From positions 2,604,001-2,668,000 of the forward strand of contig JASJZC010000002.1 of NCBI GenBank assembly GCA_037178855.1: DNA of 64,000 bases, in the 5' to 3' direction. The first letter of the stretch is position 1; the number at the start of each line of letters is the position of its first letter. A program made the translations under genes and the position numbers. Below, one piece after another: positions 12,240 to 23,855 of this stretch. The notes beneath the pieces are model-generated. The model did not search any database. It saw only the letters and a program-made list of their open reading frames with translations, and was not told the origin of the DNA. Source of the stretch: Oscheius sp. JU75 (Eukaryota > Nematoda > Chromadorea > Rhabditida > Rhabditidae).

Positions 12240-13447
12240 CTGATTAGAAGTCCTGCTGGTTCGTTCAATCGGTCCAGTGTTCCAATCTGGTGGTCGCTTC
12301 CAGCTAATCCTGTCTCCATGTCTCCTTGAGCAGGCGTCCTGGTAGTGCCACATCTCATAGACATCACCGCTGAAAGGTCCCACAAGGACGGAGTTCCTGG
12401 TTCGTGTCGTTGTCTGGCATTGGCTCGTTTCGACCTCCATGAAAGCGGCTTTGTTCCAGTTTCTGGGAGTAACGCCTTGTCTTCTTGAGCAGATGTCCAG
12501 GTAGTTTCTTTTTCTTCGTTAGCCTTGTAAAGAGTGTCTTGACTGATGTTCTAGCTCCATTGGGTGAGCAGCCAGCGTGTTCAGTTAAGCCATTCAGAAT
12601 TTCAATGTGACAGTAATCCTTTTCAAGTTTATTGTCCAAGTTTGTCTCCGCCTTGGCCTGTCCCCCGTCCTCTGAAAAGTAGAATCTACTGCAATAGTGA
12701 GGGCAGACTGACCTAATTCCCTCCTTTATTCTTCTTTGCACGGTAGAGTCAAAGTAGGAGCCACCACTGTGATAGTCTGTATGTGAGCCCCATTTTTGGT
12801 GGTGTTGTCGCTTCAAATGATGTCGCTGTTGGTAGAGATACAGCATACAACCTGGATATCCTGTTCTTACCAGATCCTTATCGCCTTTTACTGATCTTAT
12901 GGGAGGTAGAATCTACTCGGGCGAACAAGACAGGCCTATGTTTTCTTCTTGTTTCAGTCTTCAGTTCCCTAATGGTCGTCCTTGATAGTTAGAGATGAAG
13001 TAGAAGCGACCTTCCAGCTTCGTGGAACTCCCTCCTGCTCCGATCATTCTCAAGTCAGGTTGCTTCAAGCCTGCTCGTCGAGTCTGCTTCTTAACACTCG
13101 TCTCGTCGTCAACTAGAATTTGAGGATAGCTTGAGTAGAGCGAAACTTATTGTGTTGAAAAGTAGAAGGGCAGAGTCAGTAGAAGTTGGGTGCAGAGGTA
13201 GCGACGAGACGTGCAATTAGACATCAATTGGACTGGAGATTTCCCAATTGCTCCATCCAGAAACTTGCAAAACAAAACTTTTTAAAGTTCTACAGTTTGG
13301 GGAACAGTAATCGCCAGAACAGCTGCTAATTGATGTGTCTACTCTGAAGCATCGGTCTATCGCTCTGTCTTCAGGATAAATGATGAATGGGAAGCTACCA
13401 GAAAGGCCCCAGTCTTCCAGATCGCCCAGAGGACCAAACCCACTCAA
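12240..13447 (-). CDS. Unidentified minus-strand gene, probable exon group
   Basis: I do not recognise this gene. Several stretches look like exons on the minus strand: 13447 leftward (GFGPLGDLEDWG ... YPEDRAIDRCF, with four closely spaced Cys), about 13110-12960 (containing MIGAGGSSTKLEGRFYF), about 12850-12700 (His/Gln-rich), and a segment ending 12240 (VLVGPFSGDVYEMWHY ... ISWKRPPDWN) that meets a GTAGTT donor. Their composition is more protein-like than the flanks, but the joins between them, the start and the stop were not resolved. A broken gene is also possible. Confidence 0.3.
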
Positions 13448-16176
13448 GTTAGTTTCTTTTTACATCTTCCTCCCAGTCTCGTCCATATTTGGGTTTTCCG
13501 CACTTGAGCCTTCCCGTTTTGATCGTTGGGGGAGAGGGGAATCGCGCCTATTTCTGATCTATTTGCTCTACCGAGCCCCTCCGTTCTTTCACACCTGTCT
13601 GTCTCTCCTCTAACCGCCTTTTACGTATTTTCCAAGTTTGTTTTATACCTTTTTCTCTAAACCTGTGCAATTTTTCTGTCACTTTCACACGGCGACACTC
13701 TGTCTCTCTTTGTCTCAACGTCTTTCTGTCTTACTGTATCACTGTTCTGTCTGAAATTTTTCTTCTGGATCAGATTCAGGTGCCGCCCAATTAGAGAGGA
13801 TGTAACTGTGATCTTCTCCTCCTTAGCCTTCTCTGTCCCTCCCGCACCTTTTTCACGCCTCCTTGGCGAGTCCTCGTCCCTCTCTTTTGATTCGGTATGA
13901 GGACAATTGGCAGAGACTCGGTCGCTGTCCACTTGTGTGTCTTTTCAACAAGATTGATCCAAAAAGACCGTAGGTATGCCATCCCCGTTCCTGCCAATTA
14001 ACGTATGTACAGTCGTCCCATTTACGTCCTCACGAAGCCTGATGACTGATGGAAGGAAAAGTTTTAAAAACGGTGGGAGGAAGCCGGTTCCTTCCGCCTC
14101 TTTTCCTCTACTTTTGTTATTCAGCCGTTCATTCCTCTTTCGACACACTACCGGATGTGGTCAGAGAACTGGAACCATTATACTCTACTCCTTTCCGTTT
14201 GAGATTTGGCTTTAGAGACAGAGACAGTGACTGTTCTTTGTCACCCCGCCTCTCAAGTATGACCACCACGATCCAATCCCTTCATTTTCACTGCCAGTCG
14301 GGTCTCTGACTCACGCTCCTCCATTTCCCTTTCTAAACCGTAAACATGGGAAAGGCCATTCTGGTAAGGTGTTAATAGCAACTGAGAGAGATCGACCCGG
14401 AAAATTCTCGGCGGTCCCGCTCTCGACCTCCCAGCGGGTGTCCGACCGTTATGACCGACGGCTGCCTCCCGATAACTGTTTCGGATGCGATTTTGCGACT
14501 TTTGTCGCTGACTGGAAGTACTCTCATTGCTGTTTTTCAGGGGCGATAATAGTCGGGGGATTGAACCAAAGTCGACCAGTTCCCGGTCGGGCTTAGCCCG
14601 GGGCGGAAGAAGTGTTCGAACCCTCTTTTTTGATGTTCCTTTCCCTTACCAAATATTCAAAAGTTCCTTCTCCTTCCCGCGCATCTCTTTTTCTATTAAT
14701 CCCCTTCCAAATACGGCCACCACGATGCTCTGTGGCGGCAAGCGCGGAGCAAACGAAATCGTAATGATACCACGGACCCTATTTGCACAAAACTAATGGA
14801 CCACCCCCGGCTTCGAGTACTTTTATCAGATGTCTCTCTTGCTTTCGTTTCCTGAATATAATGAGAGATTTTATCGTGGCTCCTTTGTCCATGACCCTCC
14901 TCTCCCCTTGTCTATTCATCCGAGAACAGGAATAGGTCCCGTTTTATTACTTTTTCTGGCAACCTTTTCCACGTTCTTCGAGATCTTTCCAGCATTCTCT
15001 TTCTCTGTACGCATCTGTCTTTAGCCACAGTTTTCTATCCTTTGGTTTGAGAATTCCCTCCCCCCTTCCCCCTTTGACTAGTACTGTGGGGTACCGTCTC
15101 TGCTACGATGTTACAGTTCTCTACTTCAAAGATTTGAAAATTTAACTCCTGCGAATATAGCGTTAGCTTACAAAAGAGACCAAGAGATGAGACCAAGAAC
15201 AAGGAGATAAAAGACTTTTGTACTGCTATTTTCAAGTCGAAAAAGCAAGCGACGGTTAATTGTCCAGCGTCTTATTCTCAAAGTTTACAGTCAAGCCCAG
15301 CTGAGCGTTTCGAACCGCCCGTTTTTCCCTAATTAGTTTCCTTACCTTTTGTCTTCTTATCGAGGACATACCTCCAAGCCTCCCCGCCTCTCTACCACCT
15401 AATTGTCGCGCCGGTATGCGGGTCGACACGCTTGAGGAGTAAATTCGCTAAGAAGAATGCGGGAGAAGGAGTAGTGAGTTAAAAAGGGTTTTGGTCCTAG
15501 TTGGTTCTCCAAATTCTCCCTCTTTCCTTGTTTTTTGAAAAAACATCTTTGTTTAAATTTTTGGCTGACAGTCATTGTCGGCGAAACAAAAGAAAGCAGC
15601 CATATTTTTTTGGAATTCTGAAATTCCACGACACTTTCCCCAGTTTTCCTATGTTTCTTTCTTTATTTGCATGCTCCTTTTTCCTTTTCGTCACCCCAAC
15701 TTTTCACTGTCATCGATCTGACCTTGGGCTCTGAGCGGGGGTCTCTCTGTCCCTTATGACCCTCATGACCAAGCGTCCACTTTTTTTCTCTTTCACCATC
15801 GTTTCAAACCCTTCTTTTCTTCTGAAAATAGCTGGAGAATTGACCAAAAAAGAGGAGAGAGACTGTATACACAATGCTTTTGTTGTTTGTAGTCGTCGCC
15901 TGTGCTTTGGATAGCCGTATTACTATCTTTTCTCTGGAAAATATCCATTTTTGCTGCTCTATCTCTGTGTATTTACGTCTCACTTTTTCCTTCTGGTTTC
16001 AATAAATCAATCAATCACGTTTCCCGATGTCTCAAACCAATACTTGAGAAGCTGTGGCACTTATGGAGTGCATGCGCTCACTTCAGAGCCTCGGAGACCG
16101 CCTTATGCAAATTTTAGGGCTCCTCGGGTCTCTGTACACAGTTTGCGTGAACTATGGGCTTGAACCACCGTCTCTC

Positions 16177-16275
16177 TGTCTCTGTGTTCCTCTGTCTCTC
16201 TGTCTCTGTGTCCCTCTGTCTCTGTGTCTCTGTGTCCCTCTGTCTCTGTGTCCCTCTGTCTCTGTGTCTCTCTCC
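16177..16275. repeat. GTCTCT/GTGTCC simple-repeat tract
   Basis: About 100 bp of alternating CTCTGTCTCTGTGTCC units. This is the complementary form of the CAGAGA tract at 10878. Confidence 0.9.
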
Positions 16276-16554
16276 AGGTAACCCTTCCAATCCAGTGGAT
16301 AACAATCAGCTGGTGGCAGATGGCTGTGTCCACTGTCCAATTGTGGCCTGATCGATGAAAATCATAGTCACCTGCCTGGGACAGGGTAATTTCCCCACTC
16401 TCCCGCTCCCTCCTCTCCCTCTCGGCTGACTCATGTTTACCCGATAAAGGGCACTGGACGTCCGTCACCCACACACACTGTCAGTATCTTTCTTCTGTAT
16501 TTGTAGAAATTTCAAGAATGACTCATGTTTTACCTAATCCCTCGCCTTCTATAG

Positions 16555-16818
16555 ACTATATTGTGTTCCGTGTAAACTGCCCAGTCCAGGGCGAAATCTA
16601 GCCTCTCCCTTCGACTGGACGCCAATTGGATCGGCAGTCGACACAACACTAGGGGCCTATTTGCAACGGCTGATCGTTTTTTATCGCGGCAGCCGATCGC
16701 GTCGAGAATTTCTGCGCCTTACGGTTCCGGCAGACTTGACGGCCACGGGAGGCGACTGGCACACGGTCAGCTGTCAAAAGACGACCGGTCACTTGACGCT
16801 GGAAGTCCATTGCAAAAC
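16555..16818 (+). CDS. Orphan laminin-G-like exon
   Basis: Seen: between a TTCTATAG acceptor and an AAAAC|GTGAGG donor lies a frame open throughout (about 87 codons), ending in GGDWHTVSCQ ... GHLTLEVHCKT. Known: laminin-G domains contain the signature 'G-x-WH-x-V ... L-x-V', with the Trp-His pair near the middle. Inferred: one exon of an extracellular adhesion-type protein (neurexin, cadherin or similar) or a relic of one. I found no convincing partner exon on either side, so gene limits are unknown. Confidence 0.4.
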
Positions 16819-17647
16819 GTGAGGTACTTCTGGCATCAGGCTGTTCCTTTTTCCCTTTTTGCCATCCACCTAGATGTATTGATAGTAACCCTTATCCTTT
16901 TTCTTTCAACATCTCCATCCCATACTTCCTATCGTTGCTGTTTTACATTTATCATTGACAGTATCTGATACTGACAGTCAGCTTATTATCCTGTCAACGT
17001 CAGGCAATGTCAAAGTATCTTCATGTCGTGTCCTAGCTGTCCTGTCCTTTAAATCTGTCCCAGTCAACTATTGTCCAGTTCTACGACTAATTTTAATCTC
17101 GTTGAGAATTTCTACTTTTTCAATCAGAGGGACCCGACAAGCTCTCACTGTCCCTAACTTTCATCTCTGTTTTCTTGGACACGTTTTACCTTTTCTTTGT
17201 CCACGGTTTGCCAAATTCATTCTCAGGTAATAACGTACGTAAAGATTCTGCTGATTATTCAGAGAAAGACAGTTTCGATTCTAATAATTCAGAGTCTTGT
17301 ATGGTCTTCCACCCTGCCTCTCTGAACAGAACGATTTCATTTTGGATTTTCAGTCAATTCCCCCCTTTCCAAAACGACTTCCGTTCCTCTTTTTACCTGA
17401 ACTTGCTGGTGGGTGAACGCACTTGTGCGCGCCCTTGTTACCTCAATATTCCGGTCGAACTTTCCCACCAACAGACAGCTAATTTCATCGATTTCTTTCT
17501 CTTCCTCACTACACTTCCTCTAATAACAAAGTTCCAGAGTTCTTCTATCTATCTGCCAGCTGAACCGAACGAAGAGAAAGTGAGCCCCGATCCGATAGGT
17601 GTGTCCGAACTGGCTAACCCCTGTGTGAGAGAAAAGGTTTTCCAGGG

Positions 17648-20600
17648 ATGGCCAAGTTGTCATGCCATCGATGCAATAAGCAGGTCTATCCGACGGACAA
17701 GGTCGGACCGCTGAAGGATGGCACATTTTTTCATCAGGGTAAGTGGAAGAATGGCGTTAGAATATCGTAGAGGCAGTGACAGAGAGATACAAAGACACAA
17801 ATACACAAAGAGACAGTCGAGGAAAAATTGAGTGTCTAAAAATGACGAATTCTTCCCAAAATATATCTTTCAGGCTGCTTCAAGTGCTACATCTGTGGGA
17901 CTCGCCTCCTCCTGAAGAGCTACTGTAACAACAGAAACGACATCAATGATAAGGTTGATACAGTTTCCGATTGAATAGAGACATGAGATTCTGGTTGTCG
18001 ATTGTCAATTTCCTCTGTCTCTGCCCCTCGAATGGTCAGAGACCAAGTCACGCGAACATATAAGAATGACCGGCACAAATTGCATCTAGGGAGGAGAATA
18101 ATTATGCGAGAACTTGTTTTGCCAGAGGAGTGAACAGGAGAGGCATGACTGGCAATAGGGGGAGAATAAAGGGATAGGGGAAAAGAGAGACAGAGAGATA
18201 GACAATGAAATTTTCAGGAAGTATATTGTTCAAACCATGTTCCAATCGCCGGACCTCACGACCTGATCCCCGAGAAGAAAGGAACTATCTCTCCCACCGA
18301 AAACGGTCACAAAAGCAATGAATTCCGGAGGGATGCTGGACTCCAGGACCTCAAGATTGCCCATGCTATCAAAGCTACCAAAGTTGCAAAGCCTTACCCG
18401 AAGATTGAGCACAAAGGAGCCAGCTATCAGATTGTAAGTTCTGTTTTCAAAAACTTTGACTCTTGACGGTACTTCTGGAGCAAGTTGAAACAAAAGTATG
18501 TCAGAGTTGTCTCTGGTGCCTTGGAAAGTCTAGATTTCTGTTCCTGAAAGACAATATTTTCTCACCCGTATCATCTCGTCAATTTGCCTTAAGAATCCAA
18601 CTTTCAGGACTACGATGCCCAAACTAGACTTGAACTTCTTCACAGAAACGCCGAAGACCAGATGTACGAGGAGTTTAGTCAGCAGAGAGCTGTAGAGAGT
18701 GAGCAGTTTGAGCACGAGACCAGGGTATGCTACTTTTTATTCTGCTCTAATGTGTCTTTCTAGGAAGAATGGGAGCGAGCTCTGGCCGACTTTGCCAGAA
18801 AGTACGAGAAGGGACAGGCTAACCACAGGAACAAGGACGATCTGATCCGACAATTGACGATAAAAAGAGACAAGAAGCTGGAGACACTTCACACAAAGCG
18901 GAGGGTTCGTTCTTTTTTGTAGGGTTGTTAAAACAATGAGTCTTAGGAGCGTGAAAGACATCAGACAGCGGAGCTGGTCGAGCGACAAGCCAAGGAAATG
19001 TTGGATCTGTTCAAGCAGGCCAGAACGGTGAGCAAAACGATTTTTAAATCTCATATGTGTTCTCCCGCGGCTGTATGGTACTGGTTTACTCGAAACTCTT
19101 GCCATTTCTAATCTTTACAGTAGCCTGGAACTCTCCCGGTACACTCTCGACAACAATAGCTATTTCTTGGTTGTCGTGCCCGTACTACCTTGGCGCCTCT
19201 TTATTCGTCCAAAATGCTTCCTATTGACTTTGAAGCCAACGTCCATGGGCTTTAGGCAACTAAAACGTTTCATTTAAAATTTGAACCCACTTTTTCTTAA
19301 CGCTGACCCGTTCTTGGAGGTTATTCCGCTATGTTGTTCAAGCGCCACGTTCCGAAACTTCTGCGCAACACTGTCCCTCCCGTACTCCCTAGGATCATAT
19401 AGGTTTTCCTCTAATGTTTGAGTCAAAGAAGACTCTAACTATGGCTCTGCTCATTCTTCCGATTTCCGATACTTGGTTTATCGCCCTATCTCTCATTTTC
19501 AGGAGTACAACCACGATGAGTACCCCTCGACTCCACCGCCTCCACAGCCTCCATCGTGTAGCAAACGGGAAATCTACACGACTACTGAGTACTTCTCGGT
19601 AACATCTTTTTCTGTCCCAACCTAAATGTTTTCTGCAGACAATAGACGAAGTAGCCATGTACTGTGCCCGTAGCGAGGTCACCTCATTCACGGATCTCAT
19701 CAGAACATTGACCAGTGAGGCTAGAAGTGATGTCGATGTGGCGAGGTGGGTCTTTTTTCAAGTTCTCTCCTTGGTACCAGCCAAATTTTCTTCCTAATCT
19801 GTTAAACTTCCTATTTTAGAGCAATCTACCGCTGGATAACAATCAAAAACTTGAACACCATGCATTTCGATGAGTCAGTGGACAGTGACACCCCGATGGG
19901 ACTGTTGAGAGGAATCAAGTACGGTACAGAGAGTTACCATGTTCTGTTCAAGAGACTTTGCAGGTAAGAATTTATCATTTGAAGCCAGAAAAGGTTGATA
20001 TTTCAGTTATGCCGGTCTGCATTGTGTCGTCATCAAGGGATTCTCTAAGTCGGCTGGCTATCAGCCGGGCTTCTCCTTTGATGACCACCGCTTCAGGTTG
20101 GGAAGTTTGAAACATAGCATAGCAAAATCTTCAGAAACACGTGGAATGCTTGCTACTTGGATGGCTCCTGGAGATTTGTTCAGTGTAATTGGGGAGCAAG
20201 ACACTTGGTGTAAGTTTCTGTCTCTCTGTATCTGTCTCTTAGTCCTTTGCAAAAAAGATCCAGGAAAAGACGACCTGAAAAAGAACACCTGAAAAATAAC
20301 GTATAGTGTCTCTTCCTCTTTGAGTCCCTAGAATAAGTGTTTCGTACACGAACGTTATCTCCCGCTTACGGCCACACCACATTGAAAGTACGCCATCCCG
20401 TCCGATCTGGCAAGTCAAGCAATGTTGGGCCCGGTTAGTACTTGGATCGGAGACGGCTTGGGAATCCCGGGTGTCATAAGCTTTTTGCCTTCTTTAGTTT
20501 TGAAAGTTTTCCAGTTTGATTCAGATCCTCTCTCGTCGACCCTTCCTATCTCTCTCCCTCAAACCAATCTTTTCAGCAATGCAAAAGACAGCAGCTCATC

Positions 20601-22461
20601 CCAAGACATGCGAACGGATGGAAACCTCCGCTACGAGTACGACGACCACTACTTCATGACCGATCCTGAAGAGTTCATCTACGAATTTTTCCCTCACGAT
20701 CCCAAATGGCAGCTACTCCCAAGGCCTATCAACTTGGAGGAGTTCGAGAGAATTCCCTTCGTGCGGAGTCTCTTCTTCAAATATGGCCTCTCCTTCACGG
20801 ATCCCAGGCTGGAGAGCACTCTCTATGTATGTACGATAGCTCAGATCTACAAAAAGTGTTTAGACTGATCGAAGCGGGGCTGCTAGTGTCGCAGTCCGAC
20901 TCCCAATCAAGGGTGGAGACTCTCTCATCTTCCATTACAATCTGAAAATGTTCGACTCGGAAGACACGACGATAAACGGACTCTCCTTGAAGAGATTTGT
21001 CATGCAGTCTGTTACAGACGGTGTCGTCACGTTCCGAGTACATGCCCCCTCTACCCGACCCCTTCTATTGGACATTTTTGCCAATAGTGTCTCCTCGGGA
21101 CATTACCTGACAGGACAGCCGATCAAGTTTAAGAGTGTCTGCAAATTCAAGGTATGTAAGACCTATTCCAGATAAACTGACATATTTAGATCCTCTGCGA
21201 GTCCCTTCAAGTGATTATGGTTCCTCTTCCTGAATGTGCATCAGGAGAATGGGGTCCAGCCAAGGCAGACAGACTCTTCGGACTGCTGCCGATCACCCAT
21301 GCTGATGCTATCATCAATGCTGGGCGATATGTGGAGATCCGATTCAGGTAGAGGGATTTTCCTTCGAGGGAATCAAAAACTTTTTTAGGATGACAAGACC
21401 ATTGTCAGAATTTGTGGCAGCTCTACATAGGAACAGGACAGAGGACAGGATGCTTCAGAACTGTGCCAGAACACAAATTAAAGGAGAAATGGTCAGTAGG
21501 GACAGAGCAAACTGTGGGGCATAAAGAGACAGTAGATCTACCAACACGTCAAATCAAAACAGCAAAGCACAGTATACAGTGAACAAAAAGCAGGGGACAG
21601 GGACAGAGCACTTTCACAGCACTTGCTACTGATACAATCTCAAACAGAAACTGTACGAAGCCAGAACTACAAGAACACGACACAGAACAGCTAACAGGGC
21701 TTTTACACCTGCGCCAAAAATACCACGACACATTCCTCTGTTTCCAAAGCTTCCAAAGTCTCTTTCTTTTGATCCTTGTCCACTCCTGTTCGCAAAGTCG
21801 TACTGCCAAAACAGAAAACTACCTTGGGAGAAGTGTAGACGGCGATATTCTCTGAGGCAGATAACAATCAAACTGGAGAACCATAGGTTTACAAAACTCG
21901 AGAAGATACCTATTTGTCAGGAAGCGTGTTACAAGACAGAAAACTTTACAAATTGTCGCGATTGTAAATGTCGCTTTTTCTGATAGAGCAAAAAGCTTAC
22001 GACACCCGGGATTCCCAAGCCGTCTCCGATCCAAGTACTAACCGGGCCCAACATTGCTTGACTTGCCAGATCGGACGGGATGGCGTACTTTCAATGTGGT
22101 GTGGCCGTAAGCGGGAGAGAACGTTTGTGAGCGAAACAGTTAATCTTGGAACTGCCCAACACAGAAATGAACACAGGGCAGGAACAGTGACAATGACAAT
22201 TTCAGCAGAGACAAGAACTTTTCCCCTCTACCGATGCACAGAGAGAGAGAGAGAGAGAGATACAGAGCAACACTGTAACAGAGAGACAGAGAAACAAAGA
22301 GACACTTTACGCTACGTTTTCAGGTCTCTATCTTTCTCGATTTTCCCGAAGACGGACAGTACGGATTGGACATCTATACCCGTCAGAACGACCAACTGGT
22401 CAACGGAAAGCAGCTGTTGACACACTGCTGCAAATACCTCATCCATTCACGAAATTGCTAA
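17648..22461 (+). CDS. ltd-1: LTD-1: LIM domain plus transglutaminase-like (kyphoscoliosis peptidase-like) protein
   Basis: Sixteen exons join in consistent phase to a 724-residue protein. The start at 17648 follows a TTTTCCAG acceptor by 2 bp. An N-terminal LIM domain (LSCHRCNKQVYPTDK ... CYICGTRLLL ... YCSNHVPIAGPHD) is followed by a charged coiled-coil-like segment (18608-19027), a Pro-rich stretch, and the transglutaminase-like core (AIYRWITIKNLNT, LLRGIKYGTESY, LFKRLCSYAGLHC, WRFVQCNWGARHLV). The KY-type C-terminal half (DPEEFIYEFFPHDP, WQLLPRPI) follows, to the stop at 22461, with AATAAA at 22651. Known: the C. elegans gene ltd-1 has this architecture; KY-family proteins are cytoskeletal or scaffold proteins. 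Odd: the positions expected to hold the Cys, His and Asp triad read E, N and Q, so the core is probably non-catalytic. Two introns contain 5S rRNA genes. Confidence 0.93.
20364..20482 (+). rRNA. 5S ribosomal RNA gene, sense copy inside an ltd-1 intron
   Basis: A 119-base sequence starting GCTTACGGCCACACC, with the conserved core GCCATCCCGTCCGATCTGGC, the box A/C internal promoter region AGTACTTGGATCGGAGAC and the closing GTCATAAGCTTTTT, where the T run acts as the RNA polymerase III terminator. It lies in the intron 20210-20576 of ltd-1, in the same direction. The upstream 25 bp (GTTTCG..ACACGAACGTT..TCTCCC) are shared with the second copy at 21994, suggesting a conserved external promoter element. 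Confidence 0.95.
21994..22112 (-). rRNA. 5S ribosomal RNA gene, inverted copy inside another ltd-1 intron
   Basis: The minus strand carries a 119-base 5S gene nearly identical to the one at 20364, from GCTTACGG (22112) to CGTAAGCT followed by a T run. It lies in the 832-bp intron 21492-22323, antisense to ltd-1. The two copies are 1.5 kb apart and point towards each other. Shared flanking bases upstream argue that both are intact transcription units and not dead fragments. Confidence 0.94.
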
Positions 22462-23855
22462 GCATCCGCCAGAAGCAACTGTTCCAGAAACGACCATAAC
22501 CCAGAGAGAAACGTGTAACCCTTCCATCTTCCCCCATTTTTCTGCCAATTCCTACAAACGTTCCGTCTCGGTGTCTCGGAAAAGCCCATTGTCTTACGAA
22601 TATATACAGTTGTATCTATATCTACACAAAGAAAAGTATATGTCTTTTTCAATAAAATGTGTAAAGATTTTATATTTGTGACCTATGGCATTTACGGAGG
22701 GTCGCCGAGTTTCCGACGCACTCGTCGAATCTGGATTGAAACCTGACAGTTTTGACGATTCAAAAACGCTGTTTTCACATTTTTTTTCCCGGTCGTAAAC
22801 TCAGCAGAGAAGGTACGGGTACGGCCATTCATCCCTTATCTGGTCAGTATTCATCCTCAAAGACCAGCATTGCACAAAAACCCGCCTCTGGTCAGAATTG
22901 GAAAGGAAACGTCTCAATGTTCTGGTTTTAGCAGTCCCGCTCAGATTTTTCATCTGTACTGTCTCATGTTTCTGATCGCGCCTTTGGCCCTGAAAGGATA
23001 TGTAGCACAGATTCCAAAATAGCTATATCTCGGCCTGGGGAGCACCTAAGCAAAACCTACAATATACACTGGAATCCTGGCGCTAGGGGCTATTGAATGG
23101 TACCCTACTGGTAGTGAAGCTCCACCTTGAATGGCTTCGGATGTCCACCAAGTATACCTTCCCTAGTCAACATTTAAAATTCAGGAGTCAAGAGGTTCTA
23201 TATCAAAGGGTCACTTAAAATAAGAGTTCCCTTCCGACAAGAGTGTACGGGATCCGTAAACTGATCCGTTTACTCTAAAAGATCACATTTCCGCCAAAGA
23301 ACACCCCAGACCAGAATGTTTTGAAAAGCCGCATGGGTGGGCTCGGGGACACGATAAATCATTCATTCTCTTTTTGCTCTGTTTCGTTCCCTCAGACCAA
23401 ATCCTCCCGTCTCCGAGGCAACTGTGAGAGCTCAATTGAAAGAGTCATCAAGCATCATTATTCGGATTCTTCACATTCTTTTAGCCACATTAGGGTCCAA
23501 CCCGAGATCTTTAGAGATCAAAAACTTCCTAGCAACGTGTCCTCGTATTGGTTTCGGATTACAGGGATTACAAATGCGGCTGACTGTTCATTCCAGCCGT
23601 TCAGCCGTCTTTTTACAGACTGGGAGTCATCCCGATACCGTGTTCCACATTTTCATTCATTGTGCACTTGTGAACTCTCTTGATTTAAATTGAGCGGATT
23701 TCTAAGGAACTTTTCAGGAAAGACATTCGAAATCATTCCTTCCAGGTCAATGCGACAGAATTTTCTTGCTGTCTCTCCCATACCATCTCGTCCCCATATC
23801 TTTTGTCATTTTCAGGTATCTGACAGAACAAGAACCTCTCTGACCATTCCTTTGT
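22462..23855. other. Intergenic region between ltd-1 and the DUF273 gene
   Basis: It contains the ltd-1 3' UTR and poly(A) signal (AATAAA at 22651) and then about 1.2 kb with no supportable gene. Open frames at 23321-23693 on the plus strand lack domains and splice logic. Confidence 0.6.

Larger units (their letters stand above)
13448..17647. other. Gene-poor, pyrimidine-rich region upstream of ltd-1
   Basis: The plus strand is markedly C/T-rich, with many short open frames on both strands but no supported gene apart from one orphan laminin-G-like exon at 16555. It could be a long 5' intron or intergenic DNA. A minus-strand frame near 14050-13945 looks somewhat protein-like but could not be joined to anything. 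Confidence 0.5.

Noticed and set aside
16103-16474. Minus-strand Glu/Arg/Thr-rich open frame
   Set aside because: It reads across the GTCTCT simple repeat; the repetitive protein is a repeat artefact.
20300-22200. Spliced-leader RNA gene near the 5S copies
   Set aside because: In some nematodes SL and 5S genes are linked, so I looked for the SL1-type sequence around both 5S genes and did not see it.
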